From Amborella trichopoda (lineage: Eukaryota; Streptophyta; Magnoliopsida; Amborellales; Amborellaceae), in assembly GCF_000471905.2 (NCBI RefSeq), contig NW_006499799.1:5600979-5664978 (forward strand): a stretch of 64,000 bases of DNA, read 5' to 3'. The translations under genes were made by a program, and so were the position numbers. Below are positions 9,945 to 20,758 of the stretch, piece after piece (positions within the stretch are counted from its first letter, which is position 1; the number at the start of each line of letters is the position of its first letter). The notes below the pieces were generated by a model, which worked only from the letters and a program-made list of their open reading frames with translations, ran no database searches and was not told the origin of the DNA.

Positions 9945-10225
9945 ACCCAACTACCTATGGGGGACCTATTACGTAGTGGTCATATCATAGATATCAATTT
10001 TTAGTATAGCAGAATCACAAATCAAACTACTAATGGAGGACCTATTGCGTAGCGGTCAGGACACATATAACACTTTTAATATAACAGAATCAAAGTAGCC
10101 ACTACTAATGGAGGACCCATTGCGTAGCGGTCATGACACATATAACAGTTTTAATATAATAGAATCAGAATAGCCACTATCAATGGAGGACCCATTGCAT
10201 AGCGGTCATGGCACATATAACAATC
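9945..10225. repeat. Tandem repeat of about 73 bp, four copies, in element A LTR
   Basis: Each unit carries AATGGAGGACCCATTGCGTAG (variants), CGGTCATG.CACATATAACA and ATATAACAGAATCA. The same block occurs at 45180-45465 in the other LTR, so it was already in the LTR when the element inserted. Confidence 0.75.
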
Positions 10226-11814
10226 TTATTATAACCATTCGTTATAACAAAATCACATATATTAATCTGTGCCACCGTATCACCGTATCATATTTTCAGT
10301 ATCGCAGTATCATATTTTTAGCATCACAGTCTCATATTTTTCTGCAATTTCAAACAGTGACATCCATCCATAAGCAGGTCCATAATGCTTGATCTATTTG
10401 GAATTCAGAAATTGTTATAAAACCAATTTTTCACTAGACATGCGTATCTTTCAAATGGTAGTTTGAAAACATTTGGATCCCTTTTTCCCCTTCAAAAGCT
10501 CATTAGAAAGGAGGAATCCCATCTGAAACCTGCTGTGCAGTTGGGACAGTGGCATGTCTCACTTAGCACCATTATACCTTTCAATCCATAAAACATTTTG
10601 AAATGCTTTCAAAACCAAAATTGGAGTAGAAACATGTATCTTTCAAAAAAGGCAGTTTGAGAATATTTGGACTCCATTTGTTCATTCAAAAGTTCATGAC
10701 AACCCAAGTAATTATTCTGGATTTTAAGAAATCTGTCCACAGTGACATATCTCCGCAAATAATTATATAACTCTCAATTTAAGAAGAAATTCAAAATGTG
10801 TTCATCATGTGATTTCAAGTATACTCATAAATATTTCGAATGATGGTAGTTTAAAAGAAAACAAACTCCATTTGGTCAATCAAAATTCACGACAACAGAT
10901 ACATCAATACTGCACTTTTACTAACTTTGTCAACAGTGATCTACTTGCACATTTTGAAGTATAACTATTCAAGCATAAAGAATTTGAGAAAGATGCAAAC
11001 ATGAATATTTTAGTAGACACAGATATCTTTTCAATGGTAAGTGTTTGAAGTCAATTGGACCCTATTTGATAGGTCAAAAGTAGATTAAAAAAACATAGAA
11101 CCTTCTTGGAAATTACAGCATGGTCACATCATCACTCAACTTGACAATCAATTAGTTTCTAATTATGCTAATTCTTAACATAAACCTTTCTCATTTTCCA
11201 TTAGATACACAAAAACATATAATCACAGACTTTCCATGAAAAACAAGGAAGATTCAATACTCATTTTGGTCATGCATAGGCAAGCTAAATTGCTGGAATT
11301 TACATTACAACAGTGTGCATAGGCATCCATTAATCATGACACTACTTATGCAAATTATCATGCTTGATTTATGTCCAATCCTTGCTTAAAGACCAACAAG
11401 GTAGATGGTCCATTTACCTTAGATGCACTGTGTCTCCACATCGTCTCCCATAATATCCTCTTTCAAGCTTCTAACATGGCTCTTCAATGGTGAATAATAG
11501 CTAACAAAAGGGGCTTCAAGTTGAAAGGCTCTAGAGAGGGAGAGTGAAGTGAATGGCATGAGGGAGAGGGAGAGGCTTAAGTACTCCCTTGATGGGAGGT
11601 GGCAGCCCAAGTGTTGACAGGTGGCATACACCACACATGCAGCTGGACAAGTGGCAATGTGTGGCTGCATGCACTCAGCAGGTGGCAGTCACAGTTCATG
11701 CACGACAGTGTCATGCACGACGCTACACGCACGGTGCTAGTCCATTTGCTCCATCTTACTACTGTTTGTGAAATTTCCTTCTTCTTCTCGTTACACCCGT
11801 GGTGTTGCCTCTCT

Positions 11815-12030
11815 CTGTTCATGCACGGAGCTGCTCCTTCTCTCTCTTTACGCACGTTGTTGTTCTTTCTGTCTCTTCACGCACGATGCTGCTCTTTCTC
11901 TCTCTTCACAAGTGGTGCTGCTCTTTCTCTCTCTTTACGTGCAATGCTGCTCTTTCTCTATCTTCATGCATGGCGTTGCCCCTCTCTCTTCACAGGCGGC
12001 ATTGCCCTCTCTTTCACGCTCCTACCGCCG
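11815..12030. repeat. 29-bp pyrimidine-rich array in element A LTR
   Basis: About eight units of a TTCACGCACGATGCTGCTC plus TTTCTCTCTC type start near 11817, 11846, 11876, 11906, 11934, 11963, 11989 and 12013. The matching array in the other LTR is at about 47085-47320. Long reading frames here only translate the repeat. Confidence 0.7.
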
Positions 12031-12068
12031 TATGTGTTTCCATGACCAGGAAAACCTTGATCCTTACA

Positions 12069-12081
12069 TCATACCCCCCTT
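12069..12081 (-). other. Polypurine tract of element A
   Basis: On the minus strand AAGGGGGGTATGA directly precedes the 3' LTR. This is the expected plus-strand primer for reverse transcription. Confidence 0.65.
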
Positions 12082-12114
12082 AAAAAGATTTTGTCCTCAA
12101 AATAATTAACTTAT

Positions 12115-13522
12115 CTATTTAAGCAAATGGGGGTATTTATCCCGAATCTCATCTTCTCGCTCCCATGTTGATTCTTCTCTCGAATGATACTGCCATAGAA
12201 CCCGGACTAGGGGAATCTCTTTATTGCACAATACCTGAACCCTCATATCCAATATCTCAATTGGTTGTTCAACATAAGTCAAATCTTCCCTGATCGGGAT
12301 TGGCTCATACTTCAAGACATGGGACGGATCGAGTTGATACTTCCTTAACAGTGAAACATGGAAGACATCATGAATATTAGCCAACTCGGGCAGTAAGGCC
12401 AATCGATATGCCGTGACTCCAATTCTTTCTAAAATTTCAAAGGGTCCAATGAATCGTGGATTTAGTTTTCCTTTCTTGCCGAACCTCATAATGCCTTTAC
12501 GTTGACGATACTCTAAAAAAGACCCGATCACCTACTTTAAACTTGAGGTCTCTTCGACGGTTATCGGCATAATTCTTCTGCTGACTTTAAGTTGTTTTGA
12601 GCCTTTCTCGAATTAAGGCAATCTTCTCTGATGTCTTCTGAACAATTTTTGACCTTAACAGCCTTCCTTTTGCCAACTTCATCCCAACATACTAACGATA
12701 TGCACTTCCTCCCATACAGGGCCTCAAAAGGTGTCATTTGAATACTGGCCTGGAAAATGTTATTATATGCAAATTCTATTAGAGGTAAGTGATCATCCCA
12801 ATTTCCTTTAAAGTTTGTAACATGTGCCCTCGATATATCTTCTAGGGTCTGAATGGTTCTCTTTGACTATCCATCAATCTAGGGGTGGAAAACAGTACTG
12901 AAAGTGAGTTTTGTTCCCAAGGCTGTTTGTAGACTTTTCCAAAATCTTGAAGTAAATCTAAAGTCCCTGTCGGACACAATGCTAACAGATACCCCATGCA
13001 GTGTTACTATCTCTTTGATATACAATTGAGCCAGTTTATCAAGGGTATAGGTGGTGCAGACCAGTAAGAAATGAGCAGCTTTAATTAGTCAGTCTATAAT
13101 AACCCAAATGCTATCGTGTCTAATGCTTGATCTTAGCAACCCAAACAGAAAGTCCATAGTGATGTGTTCCACTTCCACTATGGCACAGATAAGGGCTGTA
13201 ACAGTCCGACGGGTTTCTGATGTTCAGCCTTCACTTGCTGACATGTCAGACACTTAGAAACAAATTGTGCCACATCCCTCTTCATGTTATTCCACCATAA
13301 AGTTTTCTTTAAATCCTGATACATATTTGTGCTCCTAGGGTACACAGTATAAGGAGAGTGGTGTGCCTCTTCTAGAATAACGCTTTTTATATTCTCATCA
13401 CTTGAAACACATACCCGATCTTTAAATTTCAACAAATCATCACTGCTGACAAAGAAATCATCTTTTCTTTTTAACTTTTTCTTCTAGGATTTTCATGAGC
13501 TGGGGGTCTATCTTTTGTGCCA
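12115..13522 (-). pseudogene. Element A integrase with C-terminal chromodomain (separated 3' part of pol)
   Basis: The minus-strand reading gives, in order, an HHCC zinc-binding region (13435-13178: EAHHSPYTVYPRS..C..C), an integrase core (about 13180-12600, with several stops) and an intact 138-codon C-terminal block (12531-12115). That block has [20 protein letters not shown] and a chromodomain ending [17 protein letters not shown]. In the zinc region the second histidine position reads Tyr (VYPR where VHPG is usual). In the core the segment normally reading DGQSERTIQ has a stop and Lys in place of the catalytic Glu (near 12866). The chromodomain is thought to direct insertion to particular chromatin. 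The frame runs off the right end into the boundary with element B at 13523-13527. Confidence 0.8.
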
Positions 13523-13527
13523 CCCAA
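13523..13527. repeat. Left target-site duplication of element B
   Basis: CCCAA precedes the left LTR of B; CCCGG follows the right LTR at 41052-41056. The two differences are both C-to-T type transitions when read on the minus strand. Removing the insert with one copy of the duplication keeps the pol reading frame of A, which supports these boundaries. Confidence 0.65.
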
Positions 13528-14679
13528 TGGTTAGGTGCCTCAATCTCACCCTCTGGGTAGGGTCGACCTGGGGGCATGGTTCCGGGTTAGAGATGGACTC
13601 GGGACATGAGATTGCTCTCGCGGGAATCGGGCTAAGAAGGCATGGCAGGAATATCAGAGAGGAATTAGGGTTGCAAGGCAGAACTTACCTCACGTGGGTC
13701 CATGACGCGCTCATGCTGACTCGCGTGGTTGCTCTCTTAGATCACGTAGAAAGACCCCCTGACCTTTTGGCTGGTTTGGAATCGCCTCCCTTTACCTGTT
13801 TTTCTTCTTACCAGTAAAACACACACACACACATTAGAGTACATACAAGTGGGATGTGGACCCCACCTTGTCATAGGGTGAACCCACACGTGTGTGTGTG
13901 TACTCGAAGAGAAATGAAAGGAATAGCATAAGAGAGTCCATGTCAATTCGACATCCTTACGAAATCTCCTTGACGAGGGACTTTAAGTAAGATCCTATAA
14001 TAAGGAAAGAAAGAAAAAGGTGAGGTAGAGGGAATGAAAGAACAAAAGAGGAAGGGTTTGAAGGATAGTATGTCTTTCAACTAGTTCTTCAAAGAAACGT
14101 AGGATGGAGGATGGTTTGGATTTCACCCAATTCCTAGAGGCAAAGAATAGAGATTTTTGTGAAGAGAAGGAGAAGAAAATGAATGAAAGAAGTGATGAAG
14201 GTAGCTTGGCTCTCACTGAACCTTCGAAAAATTGAGTCGTTTGACCAGACGGTTAGGTGTGCATAGTGACAAGACTAACGCGACGATTGGTCTGGCGTGG
14301 TAGCTAAATGGGCATGGTGATTGGACTGGCACGACAGCTAAACTACTCGACGACCAGACGGATGCGATGACGAATCTAGCACAGTGGTTGGTCTTGTGAG
14401 GCAGCTAGACGGGCATGGTAGCAATTCCGTCACAACGTCTAAACTACAAGACCGGCATGGCGACTATCCTAGCATGGTGACTAATCTAACGCGGCAGCTA
14501 GACGGGCATGGTAACTAGTCCGATATAATGGTTAAACTGCTCGAAATCAGGACTAGCACAGCAGTGCAAGGCTCAACCAGCCCTATGATCAAACAATCAA
14601 AAGGACAAAAGAGAGAAAGGAAATCGTGTCTAGTAGTGTGTGCTACCATGTGTGGCAGAAAGTGAGAAGGGAGAAGAAT

Positions 14680-15320
14680 CACGCTCGGCAGTGTTCACTG
14701 CCGTGCGCAACAGTCAGAGAGAAAGAAGGAAAAATCATGCACGACATTTGCACTGTTGTGCACAAGAGATAGAAGAGGAAAGATTGTCATGCTCAGCAGT
14801 ATGCACCGTCGCGCACAACAAACTGAGAGAGAGAAGGAGATCATGCCTAGCATTTGCACTGTCGTGCTCAACAGACAAGGAGAGAATAAATTATCACGCT
14901 CAGCAATATGCACTGTCGTGCGCAACGGACAGGGAGAGAAGAGATCGTCATGCTCCGCAGTATGCACTGCCGTACGCAACAGATTGAGGAAGAGAAGGAG
15001 ATCACGCCCGGCATTTGCACTGCCATGCGCAATGAACAGGGAGAGATGAGATCGTCACGCTCGGCAGTAGGCACTGCCATGCGCAATAGACTGAGGAAGA
15101 GAAGGAGATCATGCTTGGAATTTGCACTACCGTGCGCAATGAATAGGAAGAGAAGAGATCGTCACGCTCGACAGTATGCATTGTCGTGCGCAACAGACTG
15201 AGCAATAGAAGGAGATCACGCTTGGCATTTGCACTACCGTGCACAATGAATAGGGAGAGAAGAGATCGTCACCCTTGGCAGTATGCACTGTTGCGCGCAA
15301 CAGACTGAAAAAGAGAAGAA
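14680..15320. repeat. Hairpin array: 12 units of about 53 bp in element B LTR
   Basis: Each unit is an inverted-repeat core such as CGGCAGTGTTCACTGCCG followed by a GA-rich spacer (AGAGAGAAGGAGAT). Two unit types alternate, one with GCAGTATGCACTG and one with GCATTTGCACTG, giving a higher-order period of about 107 bp. The other LTR has nine units (38880-39360). Confidence 0.85.
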
Positions 15321-15545
15321 CATGAAATCAGAAAGAAACAAGGAGAAAAAGAAAGAGAAGAGAAAGGAAAGGAAAGAAGAAAGAGAGAAAAGGAAAAAGA
15401 CAAGGGAGAAAATGAAAGAAGAAAGAGAGAAAAGGAAAAAAGAGAAAAGGAAAGAAGAAATAGAGAAAAAGAAGAAGAAAGAAGAGAGAGAAAGAAAAGA
15501 GAGAACGAAGAGAGAGAAAGAAAAGCAAAAAGGATGAGAGAGAAG
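15305..15545. repeat. Purine tract, about 240 bp almost only A and G
   Basis: A near-continuous homopurine run on the plus strand with very few interruptions. The other LTR has a matching run at about 39345-39600. Such tracts can form triplex DNA; that is known of the class and not shown here. Confidence 0.75.
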
Positions 15546-16964
15546 TTTACCTTATGCCCGGGGGTACCACAAAAGTCTTCTCTCTCCTCACTCTCTCTAA
15601 GACGTGACCAAAATCTCAAGCAAAAACTTGAATTTTTATTGATGAAACTTGGATCCTTTTGCATGAGGTGCATGCTTGTTTATGTAGAAGTGGTTCCCAA
15701 AGGTGGGTATACACTCAAAAGTTGACCTAATTGATAAAAAATAATAATTAAGTGAATTAACGAAATTTTAAGAAAAGAGGGCAAAATGATGATTTTGCCC
15801 TTGCACCAACAATCCATAAAATTCTAATTAAGTCCCTATTGTGCCCAAGAACTCTTGCAATCTTCCCGGGTTGGTTCGGAGTCTTTCCAGTCTCCGTTTG
15901 GCTGAAAGATGATTCTTTTCTTGATTGGCTCGGGAAGACGGTCGTTTTGATATCACTTTTGAGCCACAGAATGGGGCTTTGGGCCATGATCACGAAGTGC
16001 GAAAATCACGAGAAACATATGATCTTTGTTTAAAGACTATGTGTATTTCTTGGTGTTTTTCAATGATTTCTTCGCTGAATATCGACGAGCAATTCTTCGT
16101 GAGCATTTGGCGACGAATGTGGCTTGATTTGGCGTGCGAACGAAGATTTTCCATTTATGATCATTTGGCTGAAATTTGGTTTCCGATGACTGAAAAGTGC
16201 AGCAATTTTGTAGTTGTCACATGTCAAATCTGACCGTTCATCACATGCGAGGTTTGGCTCTGGTGAAGCCTCGAACCTCGTGCTTGTAATGGGTCATGAT
16301 GTGGCCACTCGATCGAGGTGCACTCCTGGTGAAAAACCTGGAAACTTACCTTGAATCGCGATCTTCTCTCATGCTTTTCTCCCTGCTCGGGCCGCGACAT
16401 GAGTCATGCCACATATCAAAATGCTCGGGTCGACGAGAGGAACACGCCCGTAAAATTTGAGTGTGATGCTGCTTGGGATGAGAGCTACGGTCTTTCAAAG
16501 TTGAGCCCGAAACCCAAGGAGCACAGTTTCCATTAATGGAAACTGGTTCACTGAGGGGCATGGTAATAGCGTTTGACTTACCCATTTCAGGTAATCTCGT
16601 CATAACTTGGTCCATGAATGTTTGAGCAAGCCGAAACATGGACCTTTGCGGTTTTTGGACGTTCCGGATTCAATGGTGGTGGCCCCACGATCATTTGATA
16701 CTCTGGTGATAGGGTTTATAAGGTCCATTTCAAGGCAAAAGAGGCTGATTTTCCCAAAATTGTTTGTGCATCTGCATTGCCTTAAACTCATCGGATTGCG
16801 ACGAAGCTGGACAGGTATTCTTAAGAGACTTTATCAACAATTTTGATCCTTCTTGGGCCATTCTAAGACTGCTGGAAATTTCTCTTTTGGATTAGGGCTT
16901 TATTGTCTTGGCTTCTCTTTATTACGCATCGGGGATACAAGGTGATGAAAAATGCCCCCAGACA

Positions 16965-16985
16965 GCTTGCCCCACTGAAAGTTGT
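16965..16985 (-). other. Putative polypurine tract of element B
   Basis: On the minus strand AGTGGGGCAAGC directly precedes the 3' LTR start TGTCTGGGGGC. It is only partly purine, so this is a positional call. Confidence 0.35.
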
Positions 16986-17149
16986 GCTTTGAGAGAAGCG
17001 AGAAGGAGAACATTTGGTAAATTACCCTTCGGCTTTATTATTATTTTTTCTTCTGGCCATAGAATCACGCAAACGTCGAGGGAATATTCGTGTAATGTTG
17101 TAACCAGGCTGCTCAGATGTCTGGATGCATTTGTTGCAGATCCATTTGT

Positions 17150-17895
17150 GGAGACTTCAAGGGAGAAGGGACATTTAGGGATGATTTTAACGTCTACCCT
17201 TGTTGGACGTTTTGGCGGCGTTGTTGGCAGCCACATTAGGTTTGTAGGATGCCTAGTATGACAGTTTCTAGCCTGTGAGAAATGATTTTAAAGTCTACAC
17301 CCTGTTGGACATTTTGGCAGCGTTGTTGGCAGCCACACCAGCTTTGGAGGATGCCTGGTATGATAGTTTTTTGCCTATGAGGGATGATTTTAAAGTCTAC
17401 CCCCTATTAGACGTTTTGACGGCATTGTTTGCTGCTACGCCAGGTTTGGTTTGACAAGCAGGATACCTCTGAGGTCCCAACATGCCGGGTCCAATAGGGG
17501 GCTTTTTGTGGGCCTGTCCAAATGTATGGTCTGGTTAGGGAGGGGTTTTGTCGAGGTGGCCTTAAAAAGGCTCTACCCTGGTTGCTGTGAGCAGGTATTG
17601 ACCTGGTTTGACAGTTTCTTACCTGTTGTGGATGTTGAGGGATGATTTTAACATCTACACCCTGTTGGACATCTTGGTGGCATTGTATGCTGCTACAGCA
17701 AGGTTTTCTTTGACAAGCAGGGTACCTCTGAGGTCCCATCCTGGGCAGTTGGGGGCTTTTTATTAGCCTGCTCGAATGTTTAGTCCGATTAGGGAGGGGT
17801 TTTGGCGAGGAGGCCTTGAAAGGGCTCTACCCTGGTTTATGTCGGCAAGTATTGACCTGGTTTGACAGTTTCTTGCCTCGTGAATGATCATGTTT
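17150..17895. repeat. Tandem repeats in the 3' part of element B
   Basis: Four units begin GGGATGATTTTAA(C/A)(G/A)TCTAC at about 17178, 17281, 17380 and 17640. The last two are long (about 260 bp) and share GACAAGCAGG.TACCTCTGAGGTCCC and GGCTCTACCCTGGTT. Units continue with TTGACAGTTTCTTGCC. No coding content is supported. Confidence 0.7.
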
Positions 17896-18281
17896 TTCAG
17901 TCCTGATAACAGGGTATTCTGCTACTGAGGATTTTTCTTGAAATGCTGGCCAAAGATGCATGTGACGATGAATGCTGCATCAACCTGCTTTGTAGGTCTG
18001 AGTGCCCTTTGCGGATTTCACTTAAACTGGGGGAGCAGTGCTGTAAAGACGGCTTTCGCCAACTTCTTTTTTATTAGGCTTTTTTACCCATGGCCTGACG
18101 GCCATGTCTGCTTTTTTGTCCATTTTTGCTCACGGTGCCCATTTCGGGTTTCCACCATGCCTAGTTTTTATTTATGGAACGCTCTTACTCATGGTTTCAT
18201 GACCATGCCCGTCCATCATTTTTACTCATGGCATTCCCCTTTTCAGGTTTACACCATGCCCGATTTTTTGTGGTGGCATGT

Positions 18282-19045
18282 TTAAGGCCATGCCACCAAA
18301 ACCTGAGCAAGGCAGTTTAACGTCATACAGCCAGGATGTGCGTTACAGTTTAAGGTCATGCGACTGGACCATGATGGTGGTGAATGACGATCTGTAGAGG
18401 CCATGGAATGAGTATGGTGGTGGATTGACTCATTTGGTGGAGATGGCATGAGACTGGTAGATTGACTCATTTGGTGGAGATGGCACGAGACTATCTATGG
18501 ATGATGGATGGTGTTTGGATGGATGGTGTTTGAATGGAAGGTGGATAATGAGTGACCCACTAACTGACGGTGAGTATGGATGATGGAATGGCTCGCCGTT
18601 TCGTGAGCATGGGTAAGACTCACTGGGGATGAAGTGAAGATGGTGTGTACTGGGGATGAAGTGAAGGTGGTGTGTAAATGAGTGTGTGGAGAGGTCAGAA
18701 TGAAAAAGGCATGTGTGCAATGGGGGCCACACATGTATGGGGGCATACTTAAGGTCATGCCACCGGGACCTGGGCAAAGCAGTTCAACGTCATTTGGCCA
18801 GGACGTATGCTACAATTTAAGGTCATGCAACTGGACCATTGTGCAAAGAAGTTTAACATCATGCGGCCAGGACGTGTGTTGCAATTTAGGGTCATGCAAC
18901 TAGACCATTAGGCAAAGCAATTTAACGTCATGCAGTCAAGATGCGTACTATAGTTTAGGGTCATACAGCTGGACCATTGCTCAAACGATTTCACGTCATG
19001 CGGTCAGGACGTGCACTATAGTTTAAGGTCCTACAGCAGGACCGT
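18282..19045. repeat. Tandem repeat of about 68-69 bp in element B
   Basis: About four and a half units run from 18749 to 19045, each with AAGGTCATGC.ACTGGACCATT, GTTTAACGTCATGCGGCCAGGACGTG and a TTTA(A/G)GG start. A further one and a half units lie at 18282-18375. The DNA between holds GGATGATGGA-type and GATGAAGTG-type minor repeats. Confidence 0.75.
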
Positions 19046-19439
19046 GTATGAGTCTCCATGTACGTAGGTCGCCAATGAGGTGTGGACTCACTCAGAGATG
19101 TGAAGTGGATGAGGCTCCATGGGAAATGGGCCTGTGGATGGTGGTCTGACTCACTGGGGATGAAATGGTCGAGACCATTCATGGGCAGTGAGTTCAGGTG
19201 GTGATAGTGGCCCAGTGAGGGATGGCAGGTGGAAATGGACTCACTGGGGAATTAGGAACCCATGGTGGTTCCTTGCTAGTGATGGAAAGGTAATGGGGGC
19301 CGAACCTACGGCCGAACCTACTGGTGCGCCCACGGACGGGCCGATTAGGGAAGGCGTGCATGAAAGTGCATGTGAAAGGTGTGGGTGCAGCGACAAAAGG
19401 TTGTGCATGGTAGTACAGAGGTATCATGTTTGGTAGCAT

Positions 19440-20720
19440 CATCGCAGAGGTCGTCAAGGTGCATACTGTAGTGGAGCACACACGGCAGTGAACGTGCTCG
19501 GTAGTGAGTGAACGGCAGCATGCGGTGTGGGCGTGCGCGGCGGAAGTCGTGCAGCGAGAGGCGTGTACGACAGCAGCACGGCAGAAGCATGTGACGCAAG
19601 AAGCCCACGGTAGTAAGAGGCACGCTCGACAGTGACAAAGCGCACGACAGAAGCGTGTGACACAAGAAGCGCACAGCAGTAAGAGGCACGCTCAGCAATA
19701 AGGCACGCTCGGCAATGAGAGGCGCGCTGGGCAATGAGAGGCAGTATGTCGGATTCGGGCTCGAGGCTAAGAGCAACTTGGTCCAGCCCATTACCGTTTG
19801 ACCTTCTGGACTAGGGCATCCTTTCTTCTTTGTGAGGGGCATCTTCGGGAATCCCTAAGTAAGGAGTTTGAACCCCTTTTACTGTTTGACCTTGGTGAAA
19901 TAGCAAAGGGGTTTGAGCAGTGAGAGGGTGAACTCTGGCTAGCAGTAGGTTTTTGTCGAGGGGAACACACCAGAAAGAGAAGAAAAAGGGGCTCAACAGT
20001 GAGCAAGGACCTTCACTGGGAAGAGGAGAAGAAGGTGCGGCAGGAGTTTTCGAGCTAGGGTTTGCCGACAGTGGCTGCAGAGAGAGAAAGAGGGAGGTTC
20101 GGGCTTTTTTTCGGTAGAGTGAATGTGCTGGGAAGTGTTGCAGGGAAAACTCCGAGGTAGTTGAAGCCTTGCGAGAATTTCTTCAGCAGAAGGCGCGTTC
20201 TAGCAGCATTTTTTAGACAGTTTTCTGATTGAGTTTTGTCATTGAAGACCAACGACGGTAAGACTTTCCGACGTTAGGGACTACGTTCAGCTTCCGTCAG
20301 TTGAGGCAACGAAGGGTCGCCATTCGTTCATGTGAAGGGAACAACATGCTGGCTAGGTGTCGTCTGTACAATGCTCGTCAGCTGAAAAGACGGTCATTGT
20401 AGAGTCGTACGTGTGAAGGTGACACGTGCGAAGGAGGCAATAGCGTGTCACGTATGGCGGTAAGAGATGCATGGCAGGACGCTATACTTTGATGAAAAGT
20501 GTGCACGACAATGAATGCACGGCAGTGAAGAGCACCTAGCATCAAAGCACGCACGGTGGTGAGAGGCACGCGGCGTCAAGAAACATGCACGACAGTGAGA
20601 GGTGCACAACAAAAAGAAACGTGCACAGCATTGGGAGGCGCACGACATCAGAACACACACGTCTTTAAAACGCACTCAGCAGCGAGAAGCGTGCGACTTT
20701 AAAAAAGTGCATGGCAGCAT
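19440..20720. repeat. Degenerate CACG/CGGCAGT repeat clusters upstream of the antisense gene
   Basis: Two clusters (about 19440-19745 and 20400-20720) use the same vocabulary as the LTR hairpin array: CACGCTCGGCAGT, GCGCACGACAG, AAGAAGCGCAC. They sit inside the element just upstream of the plus-strand gene. Between them (about 19750-20330) lies unique-looking DNA with a GAGAGAGAAAGAGGG patch that could be leader sequence. Confidence 0.55.
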
Positions 20721-20758
20721 AAATTTCGCGTCAGCAAGCTGCTCCTGATTGTGAAGAA

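Larger units (their letters stand above)
8946..12068 (-). repeat. Element A 3' LTR (left copy, 3123 bp)
   Basis: Begins TGTCACGAGCC, ends CCTTACA. Collinear with 44146-47371. It contains a 73-bp tandem repeat block (about 9945-10225), AT-rich central DNA and a 29-bp array near its right end. It differs from the right copy by small indels, for example lacking a roughly 33-bp segment present near 44185 and a roughly 62-bp tandem duplication present near 46335-46460. Confidence 0.85.
13528..16964 (-). repeat. Element B 3' LTR (left copy, 3437 bp)
   Basis: Begins TGGTTAGGTGCC, ends GCCCCCAGACA. Collinear with 31052-31484 followed by 38188-41051. Inside are a CA/GT microsatellite block (13815-13905), a hairpin array (14680-15320), a nearly pure purine tract (about 15305-15545) and about 1.4 kb of unique-looking DNA. 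No protein is supported; the Lys/Glu-rich frame over the purine tract is an artefact. Confidence 0.8.

Noticed and set aside
11589..12109. Several overlapping plus-strand frames with Leu/Ser/Cys-rich repeats
   Set aside because: They translate the 29-bp LTR array in all three frames. The same occurs at 46873-47426 in the other LTR.
12115..12531. A host chromodomain gene
   Set aside because: The open frame of 138 codons is the integrase C-terminus of element A, with the LTR and polypurine tract right next to it.
13815..13905. A regulatory Z-DNA element at the CA/GT microsatellite
   Set aside because: Only a microsatellite is visible; nothing in the sequence shows a regulatory role.
14680..15320. 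Regular repeats with spacers, superficially like a CRISPR array
   Set aside because: The spacers are GA-rich and similar to each other, the units alternate in type, the block lies in a retrotransposon LTR and the window is plant nuclear DNA.
15283..15537. A plus-strand Lys/Glu-rich frame of 84 codons
   Set aside because: It is a direct consequence of the purine-only tract; the opposite strand gives an equally long Ser/Leu/Phe frame.
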